A program made the position numbers and the translations under genes. Under the pieces are notes generated by a model. It saw nothing but the letters and a program-made list of their open reading frames with translations, was not told where the DNA came from and ran no database searches. Positions 55,722-63,947 of a stretch of DNA of 64,000 bases are shown here, piece after piece. Location: positions 6,856,501-6,920,500 of the forward strand of contig NZ_JADBEG010000001.1 of assembly GCF_014873755.1 (NCBI RefSeq). Direction: 5' to 3'. The stretch comes from Amycolatopsis lexingtonensis. Lineage in GTDB: Bacteria; Actinomycetota; Actinomycetes; Mycobacteriales; Pseudonocardiaceae. Numbering within the stretch: the stretch's first letter is position 1; each line of letters starts with the position of its first letter.

Positions 55722-56857
55722 CGGCCGCCCCAAACGCGGTCGGCCGTGGCCACGATCAGCTCCAGCTTCCGCAGCTGGTCGTCCGCGGTCAGGTCGTTGC
55801 CCTCCTCGGTCGAGGAGAACCCGCACTGCGGCGACAGGCACAGCTGGTCGATGTCGACGTACTGGGACGCCTCCTCGATCCGCCGCACGAGGACGTCGGC
55901 GTCCTCCAGCTCCGGCCGCTTGGTCGTGACCAGGCCGAGGACGACCTTCTTGTTCTTCGGGACGAACCGCAGCGGTTCGAAGCCGCCCGAGCGTTCGTCG
56001 TCGAACTCCAGGAAGAACCCGTCGACGGCGAGGTCGCCGAAGAGCGCTTCCGCGACGAACTCGTAGCTGCCGGACGCGACCCACGAGGACCGGAAGTTGC
56101 CGCGGCACAGGTGGGTCGTCACGGTGAGGTCCTCGGGCCGGTCGGCCAGCGCCGCGTTCATCGTCGCGATGTTGCGCAGGTGCTGGGTGTCCGGGTCGCC
56201 GCCCATCCGCGCGACGAGCTCCCGCTGCGCCGGGTCGTTGAGGTAGGCGAGGCTGGTGTCGTCGAGCTGGAGGTACCGGCAGCCGAGGCCGTGCACCGCG
56301 GAGACCTGCGCCGCATACGCGGAGCTCAGGTCCGCGAAGAACTCTTCGAGGTCCGGGTAAACGCTCTCACTGACCGCCGCCCGGCCGCCGCGGTAGTAGA
56401 CCATGCTCGGCGACGGGATGGTCAGCTTCGGCGTCACCCCGGCGTCCACATGGGACTTGAGGAACTCGAAGTGCGCGGCGAAGATCGGCTCGTCGAGCCG
56501 GACCTTCCCGTCGACCTGCAGGCCCGGCGGGCTGAACTCGAGGTCCCCGGCCAGGTTGTGGAACTTGACGTGCAGCCGCTCGTCGCTCTTCGAGACGCCG
56601 CCGAGGGCGTAGATGAAGTCCATGTGCCACGAGGCACGCCGGAATTCGCCGTCGGTGGCCGAACTCAGCCCGGCCGCCTTCTGCATCTTGATCACGTCGC
56701 GGATCGCGTCGTCTTCGACCGCGCGGAGCTGCTCCGCGCCGATCTCACCGGATTCGTGCCGCCGCCGCGCGTCACGCAAGACCGGGGGCCGCAGCAGGCT
56801 CCCGACGTGATCGGCGCGAAACGGCGGGCCCACCTGGGGAATGCCGCCCGAAGTCAT
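55718..56857 (-). CDS. cobalamin-independent methionine synthase (MetE C-domain) family protein
   Basis: A 379-residue single-domain member. FRADHVGSLLRP at the start, ATDGEFRRASWHMDF, LQLDDTSLAY, and the zinc ligands in THLCRGNF (His, Cys) and CLSPQCGFSS (Cys) are visible. Short MetE-like proteins of this type often act on xenobiotic or secondary substrates rather than homocysteine. ATG 56857 is used; a longer frame to 56911 has no conserved residues. It is first of the MetE-like / NIPSNAP / IclR / reductase group. Confidence 0.9.
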   Translation of the reverse strand: MTSGGIPQVGPPFRADHVGSLLRPPVLRDARRRHESGEIGAEQLRAVEDDAIRDVIKMQKAAGLSSATDGEFRRASWHMDFIYALGGVSKSDERLHVKFHNLAGDLEFSPPGLQVDGKVRLDEPIFAAHFEFLKSHVDAGVTPKLTIPSPSMVYYRGGRAAVSESVYPDLEEFFADLSSAYAAQVSAVHGLGCRYLQLDDTSLAYLNDPAQRELVARMGGDPDTQHLRNIATMNAALADRPEDLTVTTHLCRGNFRSSWVASGSYEFVAEALFGDLAVDGFFLEFDDERSGGFEPLRFVPKNKKVVLGLVTTKRPELEDADVLVRRIEEASQYVDIDQLCLSPQCGFSSTEEGNDLTADDQLRKLELIVATADRVWGGR

Positions 56858-56976
56858 GCACCGATGGTCACACATCCGGGACCGTTCCGCCGCCCCCGGA
56901 AACAAGATCATGACTCGCGAGACTTGCCAGCGTCACGCGCGGCGCGTTGGCTGTCCCCGGTGAAAGGGGCCTGTGC

Positions 56977-58299
56977 ATGACGAAACACCCGGTCGACGAA
57001 GTCCTGCCCGCCGGACGGCTGGCGCTGCTCGGGCTGCAGCACATGTCGATCATGTACGCTGGCGCGGTCGCGGTGCCGCTGATCGTCGGCAGCGCGCTCA
57101 AGCTGGACCCGGCGACGATCGGGCTGCTGGTCAACGCCGATCTGCTGGTGGCGGGCATCGCGACGCTGATCCAGGCGGTCGGCATCGGCAAGCTGCTGGG
57201 CATCCGGCTGCCGGTGGTGGCGGGCGCGACGTTCAGCGTCGTCAACCCGATGATCCTCATCGCCTCGCAGTACGGCCTGCCCGCCGTCTACGGCGCGATG
57301 CTGGCCTCCGGTGTCTTCGGGCTGCTCATCGCGAAGCCGTTCGCGAAGCTGATCCGGTTCTTCCCGCCGCTGGTCACCGGGACGCTGCTGCTCGTCATCG
57401 GCGTCTCGCTGCTCGGCCCGGGCGCGGGACTGATCGCGGGCAACGACACCAGCGCGCCGGACTACGCGGCCCTGTCGCACCTCCTGCTCGCGTTCGGCGT
57501 CTTGGCGCTGCTCGTGCTGTTCACGCGGGTGCTGCGCGGGTTCGCCAACCAGATCGGGCCGCTGCTGGCGCTGGCGATCGGGCTGGTGGCCGCGATCCCG
57601 ATGGGACTGGTGCACTGGGACGGCCTCGGCGCGGCGAGCTGGTTCGGGCTCGCGTCGCCGTTCCACTTCGGGGCGCCGACGTTCCCGGTCGCCGCGGTCC
57701 TGTCGATGTGCGTGGTCATGCTGGTGACGTTCACCGAGTCGACCGCGGACATGATCGCCGTCGGCGAGATCACCGGGCGGCCGCCGACCGACTCCGACCT
57801 CGCGCGAGGCCTGGCCACCGACGGCTTCTCGGCCGTGCTCGGCGGCGTGCTGAACTCCTTCCCCGACACGGCGTTCGCGCAGAACGTCGGCCTGGTGCGG
57901 ATGACCGGCGTCCGCAGCCGCTGGGTGGTCGCGGTGACCGGCGGGATCCTGGTGCTGATGGGCCTGGTCCCGAAGATCGGCGCGTTCATCGCGGCGATCC
58001 CGCAGCCGGTGGTCGGCGGGGTCGCGGTCGTCATGTTCGCGATGGTCGCCGCGGTGGGCGCGCAGAACCTGAAGAAGGTCGAGTTTTCCGGCAACCACAA
58101 CACTTTCATCGTCGCGGTCGCGCTCGGCGTCGGGCTGCTGCCGGCGTTCGCGCCGAAGATCTTCCAGCACTTCCCCGCGTGGCTGCAGACGATCTGCGGC
58201 AGCTCGATCACGGTGGCGGCGGTGCTGGCGTTCGTGCTGAACCTGCTGTTCAACCACCTCGGCCGGCGCACGGAGCCGGATCTGCTGGAAGCGCCGTGA
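56977..58299 (+). CDS. NCS2-family nucleobase permease (uracil/xanthine type)
   Basis: A 440-residue transporter with about 12-14 helices. LGLQHMSIMYAGAVAVPLIVG at the start, the Q/E-x-P-like region ESTADMIAVGEITGRPP in the middle with its conserved Glu, and GGVLNSFPDTAFAQNVGLVRMTGVRSRWVV, which has the family NxxxT-like Asn, are seen. Substrate is probably uracil, xanthine or uric acid. AAGGGG precedes ATG 56977. Its 3' end overlaps the convergent TetR gene by 50 bases. Confidence 0.93.
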   Translation: MTKHPVDEVLPAGRLALLGLQHMSIMYAGAVAVPLIVGSALKLDPATIGLLVNADLLVAGIATLIQAVGIGKLLGIRLPVVAGATFSVVNPMILIASQYGLPAVYGAMLASGVFGLLIAKPFAKLIRFFPPLVTGTLLLVIGVSLLGPGAGLIAGNDTSAPDYAALSHLLLAFGVLALLVLFTRVLRGFANQIGPLLALAIGLVAAIPMGLVHWDGLGAASWFGLASPFHFGAPTFPVAAVLSMCVVMLVTFTESTADMIAVGEITGRPPTDSDLARGLATDGFSAVLGGVLNSFPDTAFAQNVGLVRMTGVRSRWVVAVTGGILVLMGLVPKIGAFIAAIPQPVVGGVAVVMFAMVAAVGAQNLKKVEFSGNHNTFIVAVALGVGLLPAFAPKIFQHFPAWLQTICGSSITVAAVLAFVLNLLFNHLGRRTEPDLLEAP

Positions 58300-58825
58300 G
58301 CAGCCGCTCGACGAGCCGGGCCCCGGTGCCCGGCTCGACCGGGCGGCGGAACAGCACGCGCAGGTAGAGCGGGGCCAGCACGAAGTCGAGCACTTCGTCG
58401 ACCGACGGCACCGGCTCACCCCGCGCTTCAGCCTTGTCCAGCGCGTCTTGGAGGTCGGCGCCGCGGTCCTGCAGGTATTCGAGCGGTTCCTTCTCCGGCC
58501 CGAGGGTCGCGACGAGCGCGCGAAGCAGGATCTGGCCGCGCGGGTCGCGCATCGCGCGTTCGACGCCCTCGGCCCAGCCGAGCAGGTCGCCGCGCAGCGA
58601 ACCGGTGTCCGGGATCGGCGACGTCGCGCGCAGGCGCGTCACGGCCGCGTCGAGGAGCAGGTTGTCGCGCCCGCCCCAGCGCCGGTAGATGCTGGTCGGG
58701 TTCACCCCGGCCCGTTCGGCGATCTTCGGGACGGTCGCGTCGATCTCCCCGGCCGCGAGGAGCTCGATCACGGCTTCGTGGACGGCATCGCGGACACGGG
58801 CGCTGCGGCCGCCGGGTCGGGTCAT
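58250..58825 (-). CDS. TetR-family regulator
   Basis: A 191-residue repressor with the helix-turn-helix ATVPKIAERAGVNPTSIYRRWGGRDNLLLDAA and a TetR_C ligand domain ending in VLDFVLAPLYLRVLFRRPVE. It is divergent from a PPOX gene. Two 22-base TAAAGC-N10-GCTTTA sites lie in the 87-base gap. It is likely autoregulated and represses the PPOX gene. Confidence 0.92.
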   Translation of the reverse strand: MTRPGGRSARVRDAVHEAVIELLAAGEIDATVPKIAERAGVNPTSIYRRWGGRDNLLLDAAVTRLRATSPIPDTGSLRGDLLGWAEGVERAMRDPRGQILLRALVATLGPEKEPLEYLQDRGADLQDALDKAEARGEPVPSVDEVLDFVLAPLYLRVLFRRPVEPGTGARLVERLLTALPADPAPCAGRGG

Positions 58826-58835
58826 CCACCCATCT

Positions 58836-58901
58836 TAAAGCAAACAAGCTTGCTTTAGCCGTCGCCCCGTGGCTATCGTTAAAGCAAACAACTTGGCTTT
58901 A
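58836..58901. promoter_or_regulatory. two TetR operators TAAAGC-N10-GCTTTA
   Basis: The copies span 58836-58857 and 58880-58901, centres 44 bases apart. Both read TAAAGCAAACAA from the left and end in GCTTTA. The first is fully symmetric around AAGCTT. Each lies close to one of the divergent starts, allowing separate control. Confidence 0.85.
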
Positions 58902-58912
58902 GGGAGACCGAA

Positions 58913-59359
58913 GTGGCCCGCAAGATGACCCGGGAAGAGCGCGAAGCCTTCCTCGCCGAACCGCGCGTCGGCGTGCTGAGCGTCGCCGGCGAACCCGGCC
59001 GCGCCCCGCTGACCACGCCGATCTGGTACCGCTACGAGCCGGGCGGCGACATCCTCGTGATGACCTCCCCCGGCCTGCGCAAGACCCGGCTGATCGAGGC
59101 GGCCGGCCGGTTCGCGCTGTGCGTCCAGGAGCAGAACGGCGTCTACAAGTACGTCTCGGTCGAGGGACCGGTGGTGAAGACGTGGCCGATGACCAAGGCG
59201 GAGCGCCACGCGGTCGCCGCGCGCTACCTGCCGCCGGGTGTGAGCGACGCCTACACGGACGCGACCGACGGCACGCACGGGAGCAACATCGCGATCGTGA
59301 TGCGCCCGGAGCGGTGGAACACCTCGGACTTCAGCGACCTCGCGGAGCAGCTGGCGTGA
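58913..59359 (+). CDS. PPOX-class F420/FMN-dependent protein
   Basis: A 148-residue split-barrel protein. FLAEPRVGVLSVAGEPGRAPLTTPIWYRYEPGGDILVMTSPGLRKTRLIEAAGRFALCVQEQ is the cofactor-binding region, of the type binding F420 or FMN. GTG 58913 is preceded by AGGGAGA. Probably an oxidoreductase induced through the TetR. It ends one base before the stop of the convergent gene. Confidence 0.87.
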   Translation: MARKMTREEREAFLAEPRVGVLSVAGEPGRAPLTTPIWYRYEPGGDILVMTSPGLRKTRLIEAAGRFALCVQEQNGVYKYVSVEGPVVKTWPMTKAERHAVAARYLPPGVSDAYTDATDGTHGSNIAIVMRPERWNTSDFSDLAEQLA

Positions 59360-59872
59360 TCACCAGCAGATGATCAGCAGGCACGTCGTCGGCTTCGGCG
59401 GCGCCGGGGGCGCCGGCCGAGTCGGCTGCTGGCCGCCCGTCGTCGCCGGCGTCGTCGTGACCGAGCCGGACGGGTCACCGCTGGTCGGCGTGGTCGTCGG
59501 CGTCGTGGAGTCGGCGCTGCTCTCGGTCGTCGTGGGCTTGCCGGGCACCTCGGTGACGGTCTCCCGTGGCACGCCACTGCCCGGGACGACGTCGCCGCCG
59601 CCGGTGCCACCCTCCGGGGGCGAGTCCGTGGCCTGGTCGGCGCCGCCGAGGCCGGTGGTGCGCTGCGGGAACGGGATCACCTGGATCTGGTCGACCGCCG
59701 ACGCGTCCGGCGTGCCCTTGCCGCCGAGCCCGACCAGCACCGCGGCGGCCCCGCAGCCGATGACGACGGCGAGCATCACCGCGAGCACCCGCCACCGCGA
59801 CTGCCCCGGCCCCGCCCGTTCACCCCAGCCCTCGCGCACGAGCAGCTCGGCGACCGATACCTCGTCGTTCAC
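59360..59872 (-). CDS. single-pass membrane protein with Thr/Pro-rich tail
   Basis: A 170-residue protein with a short N-terminal cytoplasmic part, one membrane helix (about residues 30-50, VLAVMLAVVIGCGAAAVLVGLG), an outside domain with Gly/Ser/Thr-Pro stretches (TTTESSADSTTPTTTPTSG), and a hydrophobic C-terminus TTCLLIICW. No family recognised. The upstream 170-base gap leads to the divergent rhomboid-like gene. Confidence 0.7.
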   Translation of the reverse strand: MNDEVSVAELLVREGWGERAGPGQSRWRVLAVMLAVVIGCGAAAVLVGLGGKGTPDASAVDQIQVIPFPQRTTGLGGADQATDSPPEGGTGGGDVVPGSGVPRETVTEVPGKPTTTESSADSTTPTTTPTSGDPSGSVTTTPATTGGQQPTRPAPPAPPKPTTCLLIICW

Positions 59873-59984
59873 CCCGACAGACCTTCCCGAGAGGCCTTTC
59901 GGCCGACATCGTGGCCGTATTTTTACCGCACAAGCCACCCAAACGGGTGAGCAACTGGTAAAAATCTCTTCCCCGTCGCAAGAG

Positions 59985-59990
59985 TTTGAC
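59985..59990 (+). promoter_or_regulatory. possible -35 box of the rhomboid-like gene
   Basis: TTGACA stands at 59985-59990, 53 bases before ATG 60043. The best AT-rich -10 candidate, TTCTAA at 60012-60017, is 21 bases away, longer than the usual spacing, so this is a weak call. Confidence 0.3.
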
Positions 59991-60042
59991 AGTGAGTGAC
60001 AAGCACAGCGTTTTCTAAGCTGGCACTCGTGATACTCCCAGC

Positions 60043-60771
60043 ATGACCGGCGAAGCTCAGCCCATGCTGCTGAAAGCCGGACGGCCGGTCCCCGTGATCG
60101 CCGTCCCCCGTCGCTTGAGCGCACGGCAGCTCGTCCGTTTCATCCCGAATCCGAAGGCGACACCGTTCACCTTCGGCTATCTGGTCCTCTTGCTCGGCAC
60201 GACGCTCGTCCTCAAGTTCGCCGACCCCGCGGTGACCGAGCGGCTGCTCCGGCTGTCCAGCACCGACGCCCACAACCTCTGGCGGCGGCCGCTGACCTCG
60301 CTGCTGACCAGCGCCCTCTGGCTCTCCGACGAAGGCTGGCTCGCCTACGTCGTGATCTTCGCGATCGCGGTCGCCCCGCTGGAACGCCGGTTCGGCGCCC
60401 GCCGCACGCTCACCGTGTTCTTCTCCGGGCACGTGCTGGCCACGCTCGTCACCGAGCTGCCGGTGATGGCGCTGATCAACGCGCACGTCCTGCCGGCCTC
60501 CGCCGGGCACTGGCTCGACATCGGCGTCAGCTACGGCTTCTTCACCACGGCCGGCACGCTCGTGTTCCTGCTGCGCGGCCGGGCCCGGCTGTTCGCACTG
60601 GCCGCGATGGAGGCGTTCATCGCGGTGATCTGGATCAGCGACGACCCGGTGGCCCTCGATGCGGTCGTCACGCTGCTCGGCCACGCGTTCGCCGCGCACT
60701 TCGGGCTGCTGTTCTGGGGTCCGTGGCTGCGTGCCGCGACGGGTAGGCAGGTGGCGGCGTCGGTGGTGTAA
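60043..60771 (+). CDS. rhomboid-like membrane protein
   Basis: A 242-residue membrane protein with about six helices. NLWRRPLTSLLTSALWLSDEGWLAYVVIF and APLERRFGARRTLTVFFSGHVLATLV resemble rhomboid L1/TM2. GVSYGFFTT could hold a catalytic Ser and LLGHAFAAHFGLLFWG the His, though the classic GxSG is changed to GVSYG. It may be an active protease of a divergent actinobacterial group, or inactive. It sits 40 bases before the GGDEF/EAL gene and is probably cotranscribed. Confidence 0.75.
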   Translation: MTGEAQPMLLKAGRPVPVIAVPRRLSARQLVRFIPNPKATPFTFGYLVLLLGTTLVLKFADPAVTERLLRLSSTDAHNLWRRPLTSLLTSALWLSDEGWLAYVVIFAIAVAPLERRFGARRTLTVFFSGHVLATLVTELPVMALINAHVLPASAGHWLDIGVSYGFFTTAGTLVFLLRGRARLFALAAMEAFIAVIWISDDPVALDAVVTLLGHAFAAHFGLLFWGPWLRAATGRQVAASVV

Positions 60772-60811
60772 TCGACGGGCCACGGCCGCGCAGCACGGGG
60801 GACGGACGCTC

Positions 60812-63133
60812 ATGGAGGCTGACTCGCTCACCGAGCTGGTCGAGCTGAGTCCGGACGCGATCTGCGTCCACGAGCACGGCGTCCTCACCTACGCCAACCG
60901 GGCCGCGCTCGAGACGTTCGCCGCGCGCGGCACCGCCGAGGTCGTCGGGCGCCGGTTCGCCGATTTCGTCGCCGAGGATTCACAGGCCGAGCTGGCCGGG
61001 AAGCTCGAAGGGCTGACCAGGCCGGGGCAGGCGAGCGAGCCCGTCGAAGCGCTGATGTCCCGGCTCGACGGGAGCAAGTTCGCCGTCGAGACGGTCGTGG
61101 TGCGCCTCCGGGGCGCGGCCGCGTACCAGGTCGTCATGCGGGACATCACGGCGAAGAAGGCGGCCGCGGACGCCCTCCGCTACCAGGCCGCGCTGGTGTC
61201 GCACGTCAGCGACGCCTTGATCGCGACCACCGGCGACGGCGTCGTGACCAGCTGGAACCCGGCCGCCGAAGCGGTGTACGGCTGGACTGCGGCCGAGGCC
61301 GTCGGGCGGCGCGCGAGCGAACTGGTCGGCGCGTCGCTGGACCTGGCGGCGATCCGGCGCGGCGGCGGGGTCGCCGAGGCGGTGCACCGGCGGCGCGACG
61401 GCGCTCCCCTCGCGGTCCGGGTTTCGGCAGCTGAGATGAACGACGGTTACGTGCTCGTCTGCGCCGACGAAACCGCGCGGCGGCGGGCCGAGCAGAACTA
61501 CCGCACGGTCGTCGCGTCGCTCGACGAAGGCGTGCTGGTGATGGGCCCGACCGGGCTGATCGAAGCGGCGAACCCGGCGGCGTGCCGGATCCTCGGCGTG
61601 CCCGAGCCCGACCTGATCGGCGTCCCGTGCCACACGCTGGTGCTGTTCACCGAGTCCGGGCACTGGATCCCGCCGGACGAGATGCCGTCGGTGCAGTCCC
61701 GGCGGACCGGCGTCACGCACAACGGCCTGGTCGTGCGCCTGCGGCGGCCGGACGGGCGGGACGTCTGGGTGTCGCTGACCTCGCGGCTGCTCGACCCGGA
61801 CGACCCGACGACGCGGGCCGTCGTCACCACGTTCACCGACATCACCGAGACCCGCGCGATCAGCGCGCGGCTGGCCCACGACGCCACCCACGACCCGCTC
61901 ACCCGGCTGGCCAACCGGACCCTGCTCCTCGACCGGCTCGACGTCCGCGAGCGCGGGGCGCTCACGGTGCTGTTCCTCGACCTGGACAAGTTCAAGGTCA
62001 TCAACGACTCGCTCGGGCACTCGGTCGGCGACCAGGTGCTGCGGATCGTCGGCGAGCGCCTGCGCCGCAGCTCCGGGCGCGAGGACCTGGTCGGCAGGCT
62101 CGGCGGCGACGAGTTCGTCGTCGTCACCGGCGAAGTCACCGAGCCCGCCGAAGTCCGGGCGCTGGCCGAGCACCTCCGGGCCGCGCTGGCCGAGCCGATC
62201 GGCGTGCTCGGCAGGCAGCTGCACCTCGACGCCAGCATCGGCGTCGTCCTCGTCGACGGCGCCGACGACCGCAGCGCGGAGGACCTGCTGCGCGACGCGG
62301 ACGTCGCGATGTACCAGGCGAAGACGCTCGGCCGGGGCCGCCACCACTTCTTCGACGTCGGCCTGCGCGAGCGCATGCAGCGGCGGCTGCGGATGGAACA
62401 GGACCTGCGCGACGCGGTCCACGACGGCCAGCTGTGGCCCGCGTACCAGCCGGTCGTCGACCTGCGGACCGGCGAAATGGTCGCGGTCGAGGCGCTGCTG
62501 CGCTGGACGCACCCGCGGCAGGGCGCGATCTCGCCGTCGGAGTTCATCCCGCTCGCCGAGGAGAGCGACCTGATCAACGTGATCGGCAAGGCGATGCTGC
62601 GCGCGACGACCCGCGAACTCGCCGCGCGGCGCACCGGAGGTCTGGACCTGACGCTGAAGGTCAACCTGTCGGCCCGCCAGCTCGACGACCCGCACCTGGT
62701 GCCCGCGGTCCAGGACGCGCTGGCGAGCACCGGGCTCCCGGCCGCCGCGCTGTGCCTGGAGGTCACCGAAAGCGCGTTGATGCGCGACCAGGAAGCGGCC
62801 GCGGAAGTGCTGGCGTCCCTGCGATCCCTGGGCGTGCTGCTGGCGATCGACGACTTCGGCACCGGCTATTCGTCGCTCGCCCAGCTGCGCCGGCTGACGC
62901 TGGACACGCTCAAGATCGACCGCTCGTTCATCACCGGCATCGCCGAATCCCGCGACGCGGCGGCGATCGTCACGAGCATCATCGCGATGGCCCACGCCGT
63001 GGACCTGACGGTGATCGCCGAGGGCGTCGAGTCCGCCGAGCAGGTGGACCTGCTCCGGTCGCTGGGGTGCGACCAGGCGCAGGGCTACCACCTCGGCCGC
63101 CCGGTCGCGGCGGCCGAATTGTTCGGTCAGTAA
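60812..63133 (+). CDS. PAS-GGDEF-EAL c-di-GMP turnover protein
   Basis: A 773-residue signalling protein. PAS domains lie at about 8-115, 123-225 and 229-350 (VSDALIATTGDGVVTSWNPAAEAVYGWTAAEAVG is the second). The GGDEF domain at about 358-520 keeps GGDEF at 431-435, so cyclase activity is plausible. The EAL domain at about 525-770 has EALLRW at 560-565 and DDFGTGYSSLAQL, KIDRSFI and EGVES, so hydrolysis is plausible too. No membrane segment is seen, so it is cytosolic. The signal sensed by the PAS domains is unknown. Confidence 0.96.
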   Translation: MEADSLTELVELSPDAICVHEHGVLTYANRAALETFAARGTAEVVGRRFADFVAEDSQAELAGKLEGLTRPGQASEPVEALMSRLDGSKFAVETVVVRLRGAAAYQVVMRDITAKKAAADALRYQAALVSHVSDALIATTGDGVVTSWNPAAEAVYGWTAAEAVGRRASELVGASLDLAAIRRGGGVAEAVHRRRDGAPLAVRVSAAEMNDGYVLVCADETARRRAEQNYRTVVASLDEGVLVMGPTGLIEAANPAACRILGVPEPDLIGVPCHTLVLFTESGHWIPPDEMPSVQSRRTGVTHNGLVVRLRRPDGRDVWVSLTSRLLDPDDPTTRAVVTTFTDITETRAISARLAHDATHDPLTRLANRTLLLDRLDVRERGALTVLFLDLDKFKVINDSLGHSVGDQVLRIVGERLRRSSGREDLVGRLGGDEFVVVTGEVTEPAEVRALAEHLRAALAEPIGVLGRQLHLDASIGVVLVDGADDRSAEDLLRDADVAMYQAKTLGRGRHHFFDVGLRERMQRRLRMEQDLRDAVHDGQLWPAYQPVVDLRTGEMVAVEALLRWTHPRQGAISPSEFIPLAEESDLINVIGKAMLRATTRELAARRTGGLDLTLKVNLSARQLDDPHLVPAVQDALASTGLPAAALCLEVTESALMRDQEAAAEVLASLRSLGVLLAIDDFGTGYSSLAQLRRLTLDTLKIDRSFITGIAESRDAAAIVTSIIAMAHAVDLTVIAEGVESAEQVDLLRSLGCDQAQGYHLGRPVAAAELFGQ

Positions 63134-63912
63134 ACGGTTTTGAGCCGCTCGAGCTCGTCCGCGGTCAGCTCGATGCCGAGGTCTTTGAGGGTGGCGTCGA
63201 GTTCCCCGGGCGCGATGGTGGTGGTTTCGCTGTGCCCACCGGGTTTTTCGACGGTGAGCTCGCGGCCGAGGAGCCGCCGGCTGACGCCCGGTTCGAGCGT
63301 CATGACCACGAGCCGTCCGGTGAACGGCGACTTCGGGTGCGTCGACGTGTAGTGGTGGTAGACCTCGTAGTCGATGGGGTGCATCCCGTTGAGCCGGAAC
63401 TCGAGGATGTCCTCACCGTCCTTTTGCAACGTCCACCAGCCGTCTTGGTGCTTCAGCCGCTGCGGCCAGCCTGCCTGGTCGACCTCCGCGCCGTCCACGA
63501 GCGGCATGGGCTCGAGGATCCCGGCCCCGTACCCGACGTCGGCGAGAAAGCTGCGGCCGTCCACGTCGACGACGAGGGTCATGTGCGTGTACGGCCCCGG
63601 CCGCCGCGGCTGCACGCGCGCGGAAAGCCGGTGCACGGTGTAGCCGAGCCGCTCGAGGACGGCGGCGAAGAGGCCACTCTGTTCGTAGCAGTAGCCGCCC
63701 CGCCGCCGCCCGACGAGCTTGGCGTTCACGACGTCGAGCGAAATCCCTTGGTGCTGCCCGAGAACGACGTCGACGTTCTCGAACGGGATGGCCCCGACGT
63801 GCCCCCGCATGAGCTCCCGCAGCGCGGCTTCGGACGGCGGGCGGCGCTGTTGCCCGGTGCGCGCCAGGTAGGCGTCGAGATCGACGGCATCGATGCCCCA
63901 TTCATCGGTCAT
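63127..63912 (-). CDS. nat: arylamine N-acetyltransferase
   Basis: A 261-residue enzyme that moves an acetyl group from acetyl-CoA to arylamines or hydrazines through a cysteine. The triad is visible: Cys75 in RRGGYCYEQ, His110 in THMTLVV and Asp125 in FLADVGYG. ATG 63912 is chosen; GTG 63927 would add five residues without conservation. It converges on the GGDEF/EAL gene with a seven-base overlap. A perfect 16-base palindrome GACCTCGATCGAGGTC lies at 63932-63947, upstream of its start. Confidence 0.95.
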   Translation of the reverse strand: MTDEWGIDAVDLDAYLARTGQQRRPPSEAALRELMRGHVGAIPFENVDVVLGQHQGISLDVVNAKLVGRRRGGYCYEQSGLFAAVLERLGYTVHRLSARVQPRRPGPYTHMTLVVDVDGRSFLADVGYGAGILEPMPLVDGAEVDQAGWPQRLKHQDGWWTLQKDGEDILEFRLNGMHPIDYEVYHHYTSTHPKSPFTGRLVVMTLEPGVSRRLLGRELTVEKPGGHSETTTIAPGELDATLKDLGIELTADELERLKTVY

Positions 63913-63931
63913 GGACCCACCCTGCACCCTC

Positions 63932-63947
63932 GACCTCGATCGAGGTC
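63932..63947. promoter_or_regulatory. 16-base palindrome upstream of nat
   Basis: GACCTCGATCGAGGTC is a perfect palindrome 20 bases before the nat start and overlapping the stop of the gene cut by the window edge. On the minus strand it reads TTGACCTC, which could be a -35 with a regulator site in the spacer, as in MerR-type promoters. No regulator gene is seen. Confidence 0.45.

Noticed and set aside
60980..63091. 703-codon minus-strand frame opposite the GGDEF/EAL gene
   Set aside because: Antisense shadow with no family motif; the plus-strand protein has intact PAS, GGDEF and EAL signatures.
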